DNA from: a virus
IMG/VR virus record: IMGVR_UViG_3300025570_000077
Span: 1-29,823 of that record
DNA length: 29,823 nt
Reading direction: 5' to 3' (one strand)
Under the pieces are notes generated by a model. That model was not told the origin of the DNA, did not search any database, and worked only from the letters and a program-made list of their open reading frames with translations. The translations under genes were made by a program, and so were the position numbers. Shown piece by piece: positions 21,963 through 29,823 of the stretch; position 1 is the stretch's first letter; every line of letters begins with the position of its first letter.

Positions 21963-22685
21963 ATGGTTAAAAGAGAGCTTATATATACAATATTTGAAAA
22001 GCTAAACATCAACAGTGACGACACACATGTTACTGAAGAATTAGTTAGCTCACTTATTGATACAAAGAGAGCAATGTTGTTAAAGCAGCAATATGCAAAG
22101 AATGCTTGGCACATGCCAATTGAAATTAAGCAAGAGCTTTGCCTAGATTTAGAACTCGTTAACAATGTTAGTGGGTATTCTTGTGCTGGAAAGGTACTCT
22201 CTACTAAACTGGAACTACCTAGGTCTATTAAGATTAAAGGTAAAGAAGGTCCATTAATAGTAAGGAAAGAAGATGGAGGAGAAATAGCAATAAACATTGT
22301 GCCAATAGAAAGGGTTCCATTCTTATTCTCTAATAAATTTACGCAACATTTAATATACTGTGCAGTTGATTATAATGGAAAGTTATTTTTAATGTCTAAT
22401 GACAACAAGATTAAGTTTTTAAAAAGTATAAAAGTAACTGATGTATTTGAGCAACCAGATATTGCAAGACAACTTACTTGTACTTATGATAACACTGTAG
22501 AGGTGTGGGACGCTGACTATCCTGTAGAGTCAGCAATGTCAGATGTAATTGTACAAATGGTAGTACAAGATTTAACTAGGTCTCTTCAAGTACCTGCAGA
22601 TGTTACTAATAACGCTTCTGATGACAGAGAGGAGCAAGCACTTCCACAATATGCAAGAAGACCACAACGACAAAGAAGAAGATAA
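21963..22685 (+). CDS. crAss-like connector/tail ring protein
   Basis: 240 residues. The N-terminus (KRELIYTIFEKLNINSDDTHVTEELVSSLIDTKRAMLLKQQYAKN) is a helical segment with the LIxTKRAxLL pattern I recall from a conserved crAss-like protein encoded near the ring proteins. It is followed by an all-beta middle (CAGKVLSTKLELPRSIKI, PIERVPFLFSNKF, KIKFLKSIKVTDVFEQPD) and a basic, disordered tail (YARRPQRQRRR). The VTDVFEQP and ERVPF phrases strengthen the match. It overlaps the following gene by about 35 nt. The role is probably structural in the neck or tail, but which ring it forms cannot be read from sequence. Confidence 0.62.
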   Translation: MVKRELIYTIFEKLNINSDDTHVTEELVSSLIDTKRAMLLKQQYAKNAWHMPIEIKQELCLDLELVNNVSGYSCAGKVLSTKLELPRSIKIKGKEGPLIVRKEDGGEIAINIVPIERVPFLFSNKFTQHLIYCAVDYNGKLFLMSNDNKIKFLKSIKVTDVFEQPDIARQLTCTYDNTVEVWDADYPVESAMSDVIVQMVVQDLTRSLQVPADVTNNASDDREEQALPQYARRPQRQRRR

Positions 22686-23178
22686 AAGAAACCATAAGAT
22701 AAAGACTGACTATGGTAGCGGTGATTACTACAAGCACTTTATAAAAGAGACTGGAGCAACACACATATCAAGAGCAATGTTTGGATCAATAATCCGAGAA
22801 TTCAATACTCATATAAGAGATAGAATTTCTACTAGAGGTGCTGAATATATTCTTCCCCAACGAGTAGGAAAGATTGAACTAAGGAAGGTAAAGACTGAAG
22901 TTAAGATAGATGAGGATGGTATTATTATAAACAACCTTCCAGTAAATTGGAAAGCAACAAGAGAGTTGTGGGCTGAAAACTCAAAGGCGAAGGAAAGGAA
23001 AGTAAAGATTAGGTATACTAACGAGCATACTGATGGTCACACTTTTAGAATATATTACAGAAAGTCAAAAGCTAACTTTAAAAATAAAAGCATCTACAAG
23101 ATGCAATTTAATAGAACTATGAAGCGTCAGTTGTCTGCATCTATATTTGCAGGAAAGATTGATGCTTTCTTAAATTAA
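22651..23178 (+). CDS. Conserved basic crAss-like protein, role not established
   Basis: The frame has Met codons at 22600, 22621 and 22651. The last is preferred because it gives the shortest overlap (35 nt) with the upstream gene and still leaves a flexible charged N-terminus. The 175 residues contain YYKHFIKETG, ISRAMFGSIIREFN (36-51), ILPQRVGKIELRKVK (67-81), LPVNWKATRELW (96-107), NEHTDGHTFRIYYRK (124-138) and a basic tail. This order is one I recall as characteristic of a small protein conserved across crAss-like phages. Its high Lys/Arg content is compatible with binding DNA or RNA, or a neck role. No catalytic motif seen. The next gene starts 5 nt downstream. Confidence 0.7.
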   Translation: MQEDHNDKEEDKRNHKIKTDYGSGDYYKHFIKETGATHISRAMFGSIIREFNTHIRDRISTRGAEYILPQRVGKIELRKVKTEVKIDEDGIIINNLPVNWKATRELWAENSKAKERKVKIRYTNEHTDGHTFRIYYRKSKANFKNKSIYKMQFNRTMKRQLSASIFAGKIDAFLN

Positions 23179-23183
23179 ACAAT

Positions 23184-23894
23184 ATGGCAAGCACAGGGAA
23201 TTTAGTTAGCATCAAAATGATTGCTGATAGGTTATTTCAAAATCCTTTGATGAAGGATCTTAATTATGAATTTATTGTGGATAATGCAATTGAAGTTCTT
23301 AGAATACTAGATGCTCCGGCAATTTATGTAACAAGAAGAGAAGCTATCAATGTAGAAAACTTTAGAGCACTTAAGCCTATTGACATGGTAAAGGTTGAAG
23401 GAATAGTAAGAACTGACAGAAATGGCCACCCGGAAACATTAAGCCACAGTGAAGATATATCACAAGAATTCTTTCATGTTGGAAATAAACTACCATCAAG
23501 AGATGACGGCACATATACATTAAACAGTAAGTACGTTAATGTAAACTTTGAAAAAGGAGTAATCAATGTAATATACAAAGCTATTGCAACTGATGAGGAG
23601 TGCTATCCATTAATACTTGACAACGCAATCTTATTAAGATGTGTGCAAAGTTATATTAAATGGAAATGGTTTGACATCATGAACGATATGGATATGATAT
23701 CAAATCAAAAGCTAAGCAAAGCTGAGATTGATTATTGTTTTAATGTTGCTCAAGCTGATGCAAATCTTAAGCTTCCAAGCATAGATGAGATGGAGTCTTT
23801 AACAAATATGATAACCCAAATACTACCAAGTAGAACTGAATTCAAAAGAAGATTTGAATTTCTAGGTGCTCAAGAGTATACAAGAATACACTAA
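23184..23894 (+). CDS. crAss-like tail adaptor/ring protein
   Basis: 236 residues. The N-terminal helical part (LMKDLNYEFIVDNAIEVLRILDAPAIYVTRREAINVENFRALKPIDMVKVEGI) is followed by a beta core (TYTLNSKYVNVNFEKGVINVIYKAIATDEECYPLI). A C-terminal helical region (LRCVQSYIKWKWFDIMNDM...FNVAQADANLKLPSIDEMESLTNMI) closes the protein. EKGxINVxYKAI.TDEECYP and LP..DEMESLTN are phrases I recall from the ring/adaptor protein encoded just before the muzzle in crAss-like phages, comparable in role to T7 gp11 and P22 gp4. It sits between the conserved basic protein and the muzzle, with 1 nt to the next start. Confidence 0.72.
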   Translation: MASTGNLVSIKMIADRLFQNPLMKDLNYEFIVDNAIEVLRILDAPAIYVTRREAINVENFRALKPIDMVKVEGIVRTDRNGHPETLSHSEDISQEFFHVGNKLPSRDDGTYTLNSKYVNVNFEKGVINVIYKAIATDEECYPLILDNAILLRCVQSYIKWKWFDIMNDMDMISNQKLSKAEIDYCFNVAQADANLKLPSIDEMESLTNMITQILPSRTEFKRRFEFLGAQEYTRIH

Positions 23895-23895
23895 T

Positions 23896-26800
23896 ATGAT
23901 AAAGCAACACGAGGGAAAGTACTTAGGAATGAGCAAGGATGTCGCAAGTGACTTGCAAATTGATAAGTATTTTGATGCAAAGAATATACGTATTATTGCA
24001 ACTGATCAAAAAAGTTCTTTTGCACTTACTAATGAAGTAGGTAATGAACTTATTTTTTCTATTCCCATACCTGAATTAAACTTACTAACTACTAGTATAG
24101 ATTATGTTGTTTCAAATCAGTTTGCAGCAAATCAAACTAAAAAACTTTTTTACTCTACATCAACTGGACTTGATGGTGCTACACCTCCAAGGTGTGAGAT
24201 AGAGAGAACGTATCAGGGACTAACTTCTGGAACCCAAGTAATCATAGGTACAAAAGAACTTAGGAACTCAGCGTTAATTATATCAACTGATAACAATGGG
24301 TTTGATTGTTTTTGGGAAGTGACCAACTTAAATGGAAGTCAATTTGAACTTGAATTGTTGTACATGGGTAACTTAGACTTATCTACTCAAAATTTAGTTC
24401 AGATATTATATAACTATGAGAATTCAGTTATAGAAAAAGTGTATTTTGTTGATGGCATACATCAAATAAGATTCATGAATATTCGTCAAAGTATTGATAA
24501 TGGAGATTCAAGAAACCTAATTGACGTTAGCCCTAATGCACTTGATGTAGTAGGTACGTTTGATTTATCTCAACCATCAATTGAAGGAATTGTTTCTGGT
24601 GGTACTCATACTTCAGGTAAGATACAGTATGCTTATGGACTCTATGTTCTTAATGGTGCTCAAACAACTATATCACCTGTGTCTGAATTAGTATCAATTG
24701 ATAAAGGTCCAGGAGAAGGAGGAGGAGATGTGAACGAAGTGTTAGGAAGATCTGTTAGAATAAAGATTCCTAATCTTGACAATCAATTTAGTCACGTAAA
24801 AATATATTCTATAAAGTATACATCTCTTGACCAGTTGCCAGAAGTAAAAATTGTAGCTGACAAAGAGATTGATGATTTTGAAGAATTCTCATTTACTGAT
24901 GACAACTCTTCTTTAGAAGGAATATCATTAGAAGCTTTCTTATTCCTAGGCTCAGCACCTATTATACCACAGCACATCGTAACTAAAGACAATAGATTAT
25001 TTCCTATAAACATTAAAGAGGTGCCATTTGACATTGACTTAGATACAAGGGCCTATTCATTTGATGATCAACAACAAGCCTTTGTTATAGATTCCCCATA
25101 CGTTGATGACAACTTAGAGCTTCAAGGAAATACTCAGGATGCATCAAATTTTCTTTTATCAAGATCTCTTGATTCAATTAATGCAGATTATGGTGCACAA
25201 AAATATCAAAGCGATGGAATTACTTTAGGTGCTACAGGTCTTTACACAGAAGTAGAAATAATACAAAATACTGATCTTACAGAGTCACAGATAGATGAAC
25301 TCCAGTTTTTTAAAGATAGAGAACTATACAGGATAGGTATTAAGTTTTACAACAGAAGAGGACAAAGCTCAGAGCCTTCTTGGATAATGGATTTAAGAGC
25401 ACCTGGAGAATCAAACTTATTTGGAAAATATAGTCAACTAAAAGTTACACTAACACCAGAATTCTATACATGGCTAAACACATCTTCTAATTTTGCATCA
25501 GAAGATGAAAAGCCAGTTGGGTATAAGATATTAAGGGCTGACAGAAAACTAAGTGATCAGACAATACATTCTCAAGGAATGATAAATCCAATGATTGCAA
25601 ACTGGTTGTCTAATGACAAGCCACAGAGTAAGCCTGATTGGAAAGAAATAGTTAATGGAGGTGGATCAAACAAAGTAGACATACTTCCTTCGATGACAAG
25701 GATGTTTCAAAATATAGTTCCATTTAATGCATGTGAAGATTACTTACCATTAGTAGTAGATAACTTAGGTGGTGGTAATATATTAGGTCAAGGAACATTT
25801 AGAGAAGGATTCTATGCAAATAATACTGAAGATAATTTAGCAATGAATTTTCAGCACAGCAGAATGATGCAGTATTTTAGCCCAGAAGTTTCATTTAGAA
25901 ATAATGTTATTGATGCTAGTTATATATTAAATATTGTTGGACTAGAAAGACAATCAGAGATAGAATGCTGGTCAACAGAGACAAATCCAATTAGTGCAGT
26001 ATCTTCAACAGAAGTTATATTTAGAAATGGAATAAACATAGACTCTCCTGGGGTTGATTCTAGTGAAGTTTTTTCAGGAAGTGCAACTAATCTAGATGAT
26101 TATGGTTTCTTTGGCCCAGCTAACGATGATACAGCAGCTACTACTCACCAAGTATATAGAGAGTTTTTGTCAGACTTTGCTCCTGCTTCAGGTCCTCTTG
26201 AGAATAGACAGTGGGAAGTTTATGGATCTCCTGAAATTACACAAGAAGGTGCAGACTTTAAAGAGTATAATGGTAATCCAAAGTTAAGATACTCAAACAA
26301 TTTAAAGACAATGAAGGTTGACAACTTCACTGGAGATGATGGACCAAACAATGATTCTGATGTAAGAATAAAAGGATGTAACACCATTGGTGCAAAGTGT
26401 ATTACTTTTGCTTTAGGTGCTGCTGATTTAGAATTAGATCAGAGACCTAGTATTGAACAAATACATCAACAGGCACAAACAGTTTCAGGTGTAACAAATA
26501 ATATTGCTAATGATGGAGTTTTAATTGCTGAATTTGTAAGACCAGAATACTTGTTGTATACTGGAGGGTTTTATGGCGGAATGTCTAGTGAAGCTAAAGG
26601 AGTGTCAAGCTATATAGAAATAGGATCTTATACAGGGATAGATCAAAACACAGTTACAATAGAATCTCCTGGAGATACTTTTGTAAACGTCTTTAAATTT
26701 GCAAAAATGACAAAGGCTGACTTAGAAATTCAAAGTCAAGATTATAACATAATGTCAGAAATAGTTTCTGTAAGACTTGAGACAACAGTTGATCTTAAAA

Positions 26801-28002
26801 ATAGAAATGACTTATCTTTAATTAATTGGGACAATAGATGGCAACCAAGAATGGAAGAGTACAACAACTACAATACTGTATACTCTCAACAGCCAACATT
26901 AATAAAATCTGTAGACACCGGAACTAAGCTTAAAAAGATTAAAGAGTTTGATGCAAGGTTAGTAGCTTCAAAAGAAAAGATACCTGGAGAATTCATTGAT
27001 AGTTGGACAGACTTTTTAGAAAATGAAGTGATGGATCTTGATGGAAAGTACGGACCAATTAATGCAGTCGTAAACTTAAAGGATGAAATATTTTGTCTTC
27101 AAGATACTGCTGTTGCACAAATATCTATAAACCCTAGAGTTCAAATACAAGGAAATGATGGCTTATCTTTAGAGTTAGGTACCGGAGGAGTTCTTAATGA
27201 TTACTCTTATAGAACAACAACTGTTGGTTGCTTAAACAAATTTGGAGTAGTAACATCAGAGATGGCATTCTATTTTATTGATGTAATTAACCGGGGCATA
27301 ATGACTTTTGATGGACAAAAGATTGGTAGGTTAACAGACTCTAAAGGACTTCACTACGAGATGTTAGAAAGAATGAATTACGAAGAGTTAATAAAAGATA
27401 ATGCTGTATTAGGAACAGGTGTTTCACTTGGTTACAATCCTGTAAATGCAGATGTGTACTTTACATTCTTACAACCAGGAGATAACTTTACGTTAGGATT
27501 TAACGAAAAGATGTCAGAGTTTGTTTCTTTTTATGATTACACTCCTGCTTGGTATATAAACAAAGGATCTGTATTAATTAGTACAAACCCAAATAGTGTT
27601 TCATTATGGGAGCACTTTAAAGGTAAGCCTAATTACTTTTATGGAACTCATTATCCTAGTAGTGTTACATTACATGTTGCACCAGCAGGAAATGAAATCA
27701 TACTTAACAATGCAGGATACAAGATGGAACTTGTAGATGAATCTACAGGATTAGAAATCCCAAACAAAGGATTAACTGGAGTAAGAGTCTATAATGACTA
27801 TCAAGATTCAGGACTAGTTGACTTACAATTAAGAAAGAATGTGTTTAAAAGGTTTAGAAACTGGAAGATTAATTTCCCAAGACAAGCTGGCTCTAGAGAT
27901 AGAGTACGCAGTGCATGGGGCTTTGCTGAGTTTGTCTTTGAAAACACGGATGGTAACAAATTAACCTTACATAACATATCAATATTTTACACACAGTATT
28001 AA
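23896..28002 (+). CDS. Tail muzzle / 'stabilization' protein, crAss-like
   Basis: The frame opens at an ATG at 23866, but the ATG at 23896 is preferred. It begins 1 nt after the previous stop and gives 1369 residues opening MIKQHEGKYLGMSKDVASD...KYFDAKNIRI, resembling starts of crAss-like stabilization/muzzle proteins (GMxxDxAxxK...KYxxAxNIRI). The protein is large, beta-rich and without membrane spans. Domain features include IQYAYGLYVLNGAQTTISPVSELVSI near 245, SGLVDLQLRKNVFKRFRNWKINFPRQ and a terminal LHNISIFYT. In crAss001 the muzzle is a very large protein closing the tail's distal end; here it probably forms the same channel and gates cargo release. It is the largest complete gene in the window and almost free of CGT codons. 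Confidence 0.82.
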   Translation: MIKQHEGKYLGMSKDVASDLQIDKYFDAKNIRIIATDQKSSFALTNEVGNELIFSIPIPELNLLTTSIDYVVSNQFAANQTKKLFYSTSTGLDGATPPRCEIERTYQGLTSGTQVIIGTKELRNSALIISTDNNGFDCFWEVTNLNGSQFELELLYMGNLDLSTQNLVQILYNYENSVIEKVYFVDGIHQIRFMNIRQSIDNGDSRNLIDVSPNALDVVGTFDLSQPSIEGIVSGGTHTSGKIQYAYGLYVLNGAQTTISPVSELVSIDKGPGEGGGDVNEVLGRSVRIKIPNLDNQFSHVKIYSIKYTSLDQLPEVKIVADKEIDDFEEFSFTDDNSSLEGISLEAFLFLGSAPIIPQHIVTKDNRLFPINIKEVPFDIDLDTRAYSFDDQQQAFVIDSPYVDDNLELQGNTQDASNFLLSRSLDSINADYGAQKYQSDGITLGATGLYTEVEIIQNTDLTESQIDELQFFKDRELYRIGIKFYNRRGQSSEPSWIMDLRAPGESNLFGKYSQLKVTLTPEFYTWLNTSSNFASEDEKPVGYKILRADRKLSDQTIHSQGMINPMIANWLSNDKPQSKPDWKEIVNGGGSNKVDILPSMTRMFQNIVPFNACEDYLPLVVDNLGGGNILGQGTFREGFYANNTEDNLAMNFQHSRMMQYFSPEVSFRNNVIDASYILNIVGLERQSEIECWSTETNPISAVSSTEVIFRNGINIDSPGVDSSEVFSGSATNLDDYGFFGPANDDTAATTHQVYREFLSDFAPASGPLENRQWEVYGSPEITQEGADFKEYNGNPKLRYSNNLKTMKVDNFTGDDGPNNDSDVRIKGCNTIGAKCITFALGAADLELDQRPSIEQIHQQAQTVSGVTNNIANDGVLIAEFVRPEYLLYTGGFYGGMSSEAKGVSSYIEIGSYTGIDQNTVTIESPGDTFVNVFKFAKMTKADLEIQSQDYNIMSEIVSVRLETTVDLKNRNDLSLINWDNRWQPRMEEYNNYNTVYSQQPTLIKSVDTGTKLKKIKEFDARLVASKEKIPGEFIDSWTDFLENEVMDLDGKYGPINAVVNLKDEIFCLQDTAVAQISINPRVQIQGNDGLSLELGTGGVLNDYSYRTTTVGCLNKFGVVTSEMAFYFIDVINRGIMTFDGQKIGRLTDSKGLHYEMLERMNYEELIKDNAVLGTGVSLGYNPVNADVYFTFLQPGDNFTLGFNEKMSEFVSFYDYTPAWYINKGSVLISTNPNSVSLWEHFKGKPNYFYGTHYPSSVTLHVAPAGNEIILNNAGYKMELVDESTGLEIPNKGLTGVRVYNDYQDSGLVDLQLRKNVFKRFRNWKINFPRQAGSRDRVRSAWGFAEFVFENTDGNKLTLHNISIFYTQY

Positions 28003-28021
28003 TTCTGTATGATACCAAATA

Positions 28022-28052
28022 TTGACAACAGAGTATAGATAACTTATATTTG
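28022..28052 (+). promoter_or_regulatory. Bacteroidota-type promoter of the cargo gene, 4 nt from the start codon
   Basis: TTGACA (28022-28027), a 17-nt spacer and TATATTTG (28045-28052) match the -33/-7 consensus, with four bases to the ATG at 28057. Every spacing equals that of the promoter at 20877-20907, while the spacer sequences differ, so the geometry is conserved and not merely copied. A leaderless transcript is predicted. Confidence 0.8.
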
Positions 28053-28056
28053 CATT

Positions 28057-29823
28057 ATGGCATTAGAAAAAGATCCAAAAAATAATAAACCTTCATTTAA
28101 CGTGAAGGCTTATAAGCATGCCATCTCTATGATAGAATCTAATGGAGGTAAATTACTAGAAGCAGGCAGGAGCAAAACAACTGGAGAACTATTATCATCT
28201 GCAGCTGGTAAGTATCATTTTCTTTATGATGAAATAATGCATGATCCTTCTATGAAGGGTGTATCTAAAAGAGAGTTTATAAATGATCCTGAACTTCAGG
28301 AAGAAATAATGGACAAGGCTCTTAATGGAAACCTTAAGGGATACACTTATGGAATAGATTACGCAAAACAATTAAAAGAAGAATTTAACACAAATCATAC
28401 TGCAGAAGAGCTTGCAGCTTTAACTCATTTCTTAGGAGCAGGAGGAGTTAAGACTTACTTAAGAGATCCTGATTATGTAGTTCCGGGAGAATTAAATGCA
28501 ACAGGTCAACAATACGCAGATAGGTTTACAAAGAATTATAACACTTATACTCCTCCTGAAGAAGAGGCTTTAATAGAAGGTGCACCTGTAGCTACACCTA
28601 TAGCTGAGCCTACACAAGCTTTACCTAATCAACCTATGCAATCAAGAAGGAGAAGTAGTAGAGATGCAGCACAATCAAGTAGGCCAAAAATAGAAAATTT
28701 ACCCATGAGCTCTAGAAATCTCATGAAGAAAAATATTACCATACAAGATTTGCCACCAATGCAAGGTATGAATCCAGTGCAAGCTATGGATCCAATGTCA
28801 AATCCTCTTCAGTTTGGAGGTTATAATAAACTTGTAATGGGAGGTCCCACAGGTGCAGATGATGCAGCAGAAGATGCATCAGGCCCTGGTGCTGGTGCTT
28901 ATGTAGCAGCTGCAGGAACTGCAATGGAATTAGGTAATATGGCGTTTGGAGCCACAGGTATTAGTAGAGATGGATCAACCCCTCCACCAGATGTTCCTTC
29001 TCAAGGAGCAGCAGCAGCAGCAGGTATGTTAAAGGGTGCAGCAGCAGGTGCAGCATTTGGGCCATGGGGTGCAGCAATAGGAGGTGGAGTTGGAGCAGTA
29101 GCAGGATTTGTTGGACAAGGAAAACAAAAAGATGATGCAGCTGAGGCTGCGTTTCAATACGAAGCAAACATGCATAACCAAGCAAGTAATAGTTATGCTA
29201 AAGGTGGTATGTTAAAAAGAGCTGATGGTTCTTATTCTAAAAGAGGGCTATGGGATAACATAAGAGATAATAAAGGATCTGGAAAGAAACCTACTGAACA
29301 AATGTTAGCTCAAGAAAGAAAGATAAACAGCAAGGAAGAAGGTGGGCCATTAGATCCTCTTACTAATACTGGAACTAAGACTCTTGAAGACAAAAAACCA
29401 AAACCAGCATATACTGAACAACAAGAGAAAGCTATACAGGACTCAATAAAAGCAATCAAGCAAATATATGGTGAAAATGTTGATCAAGGAACTATCAATA
29501 CTATACTAAGTAATATAGAAATTGAAACTGGATTTAGAGATCTAAGAGAAAAGGCTTATTCATTTGATAGAATTAAAGAGTTAGGAGATGGTGACTTATA
29601 CAGTGCTAACAAGAACTTAGATAAATGGGGTAAAGGTAAAGCTGCCTATAACAAACTTAGCAAACCAGAAAGAATATCTGTTATGTATTATGGTGATACA
29701 GATCACGCAGACATTGCTGGAGGTACTGGTGTATTACAATTAACTAGTGCTAACTATGGTGGTAACAGCAAAACAGAAGATGAAATAACCAAAGCTTCTA
29801 ATCAGCTAGGCTTAAGTAATAGC
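28057..29823 (+). CDS. Virion cargo/ejected protein with two muralytic-like domains (3' end outside window)
   Basis: Open to the window edge: 589 residues visible, no stop. Residues about 13-165 resemble a lytic-transglycosylase/lysozyme fold (AISMIESNGG with candidate Glu27, SSAAGKYHFLYDEIM, THFLGAGGVKTYL). Residues 170-265 are Pro/Gln/Arg-rich linker. Residues about 317-355 are a glycine-zipper-like, Ala/Gly-rich hydrophobic segment (AAAGMLKGAAAGAAFGPWGA...GGGVGAVAGFVG) that could insert in a membrane. Residues about 475-589 look like a second hydrolase of GH19/lysozyme type (ILSNIEIETGF with Glu490; GGTGVLQLTSANYGG at 555-569). In crAss-like phages the genes after the muzzle encode cargo proteins, so this is probably released during infection to breach cell wall and membrane. 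It has its own promoter. Confidence 0.68.
   Translation, partial: MALEKDPKNNKPSFNVKAYKHAISMIESNGGKLLEAGRSKTTGELLSSAAGKYHFLYDEIMHDPSMKGVSKREFINDPELQEEIMDKALNGNLKGYTYGIDYAKQLKEEFNTNHTAEELAALTHFLGAGGVKTYLRDPDYVVPGELNATGQQYADRFTKNYNTYTPPEEEALIEGAPVATPIAEPTQALPNQPMQSRRRSSRDAAQSSRPKIENLPMSSRNLMKKNITIQDLPPMQGMNPVQAMDPMSNPLQFGGYNKLVMGGPTGADDAAEDASGPGAGAYVAAAGTAMELGNMAFGATGISRDGSTPPPDVPSQGAAAAAGMLKGAAAGAAFGPWGAAIGGGVGAVAGFVGQGKQKDDAAEAAFQYEANMHNQASNSYAKGGMLKRADGSYSKRGLWDNIRDNKGSGKKPTEQMLAQERKINSKEEGGPLDPLTNTGTKTLEDKKPKPAYTEQQEKAIQDSIKAIKQIYGENVDQGTINTILSNIEIETGFRDLREKAYSFDRIKELGDGDLYSANKNLDKWGKGKAAYNKLSKPERISVMYYGDTDHADIAGGTGVLQLTSANYGGNSKTEDEITKASNQLGLSNS

Noticed and set aside
26096-26287. 63-codon alternative frame on the + strand within the muzzle gene
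   Set aside because: Fully nested in a strong gene, no known motif, and Leu/Gln-rich out-of-frame composition.
3-29823. Stop-codon reassignment (TAG to Gln or TGA to Trp), as known in some crAss-like phages
   Set aside because: TAG ends seven genes at plausible C-termini and is followed by new starts or terminators; Trp is encoded by TGG throughout. There are no in-frame TAG or TGA interruptions in conserved genes.
1-29823. tRNA genes, CRISPR arrays, insertion sequences, integrase or attachment sites
   Set aside because: Intergenic gaps are at most about 120 bases and contain hairpins and promoter-like sites only. No cloverleaf, spaced direct repeats or transposase/recombinase product was recognised.

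Overview
The window is part of a tailed-phage genome, most likely a crAss-like podovirus (Crassvirales) infecting a member of the Bacteroidota, possibly a flavobacterium. All genes lie on the + strand, packed with short gaps or small overlaps, in AT-rich DNA. The crAss-like call rests on recalled family patterns, without a database search. The patterns are: a 499-aa major capsid protein with an SGRSIKIGSGIREQ-type motif; a ring/adaptor protein with THDEF...NPFRKPN...VRY; a small basic protein with LPVNWKATRELW...NEHTDG; a second ring-like protein; and a 1369-aa muzzle/'stabilization' protein that opens with GKYLGMSKDV...KYFDAKNIRI. A Bacteroidota host fits two TTG-N20-TATATTTG promoters and A/T-rich gene starts that lack Shine-Dalgarno sequences. 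The standard bacterial code applies: TAA stops dominate, TAG is used in seven genes, TGA once.

Layout. (1) 1-10681: ten consecutive tail-fibre/adhesin genes, the first cut by the window edge. They are mosaics of shared modules: beta-helix spikes, Ig/cadherin-like domains, a short N-terminal anchoring module, tandem 59-aa repeats, GVG...NP repeats and a common C-terminal module. (2) 10780-12409: an overlapping lysis cassette with a phage_holin_4-type holin, a DUF5675 putative peptidoglycan enzyme, a 3TM-type holin and a small membrane/coiled-coil protein that may be spanin-like. (3) 12500-15164: acidic scaffold candidate and major capsid protein. (4) 15282-18044: a conserved unknown, ring protein 1-like adaptor, and a 322-aa protein that looks highly expressed. 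(5) 18133-20843: a two-CxxC protein followed by Ig/cadherin-like repeat proteins. Part of this block is a diverged duplicate of a cassette in the fibre region. (6) 20912-28002: metallophosphoesterase, three connector-type proteins and the muzzle. (7) 28057 to the window end: an incomplete virion cargo protein with two muralytic-like domains around a glycine-zipper segment.

Transcription appears to be partitioned by hairpins after the first fibre gene, the capsid gene, the 322-aa gene and the 128-aa gene. New starts are supplied by two promoters that sit only 4 nt from their ATGs, and possibly by a phage-specific TTTAGCTATAAYA motif found three times in intergenic DNA. No tRNA, CRISPR, integrase, transposon or reverse transcriptase was seen, and no gene-free stretch exceeds about 120 bases.
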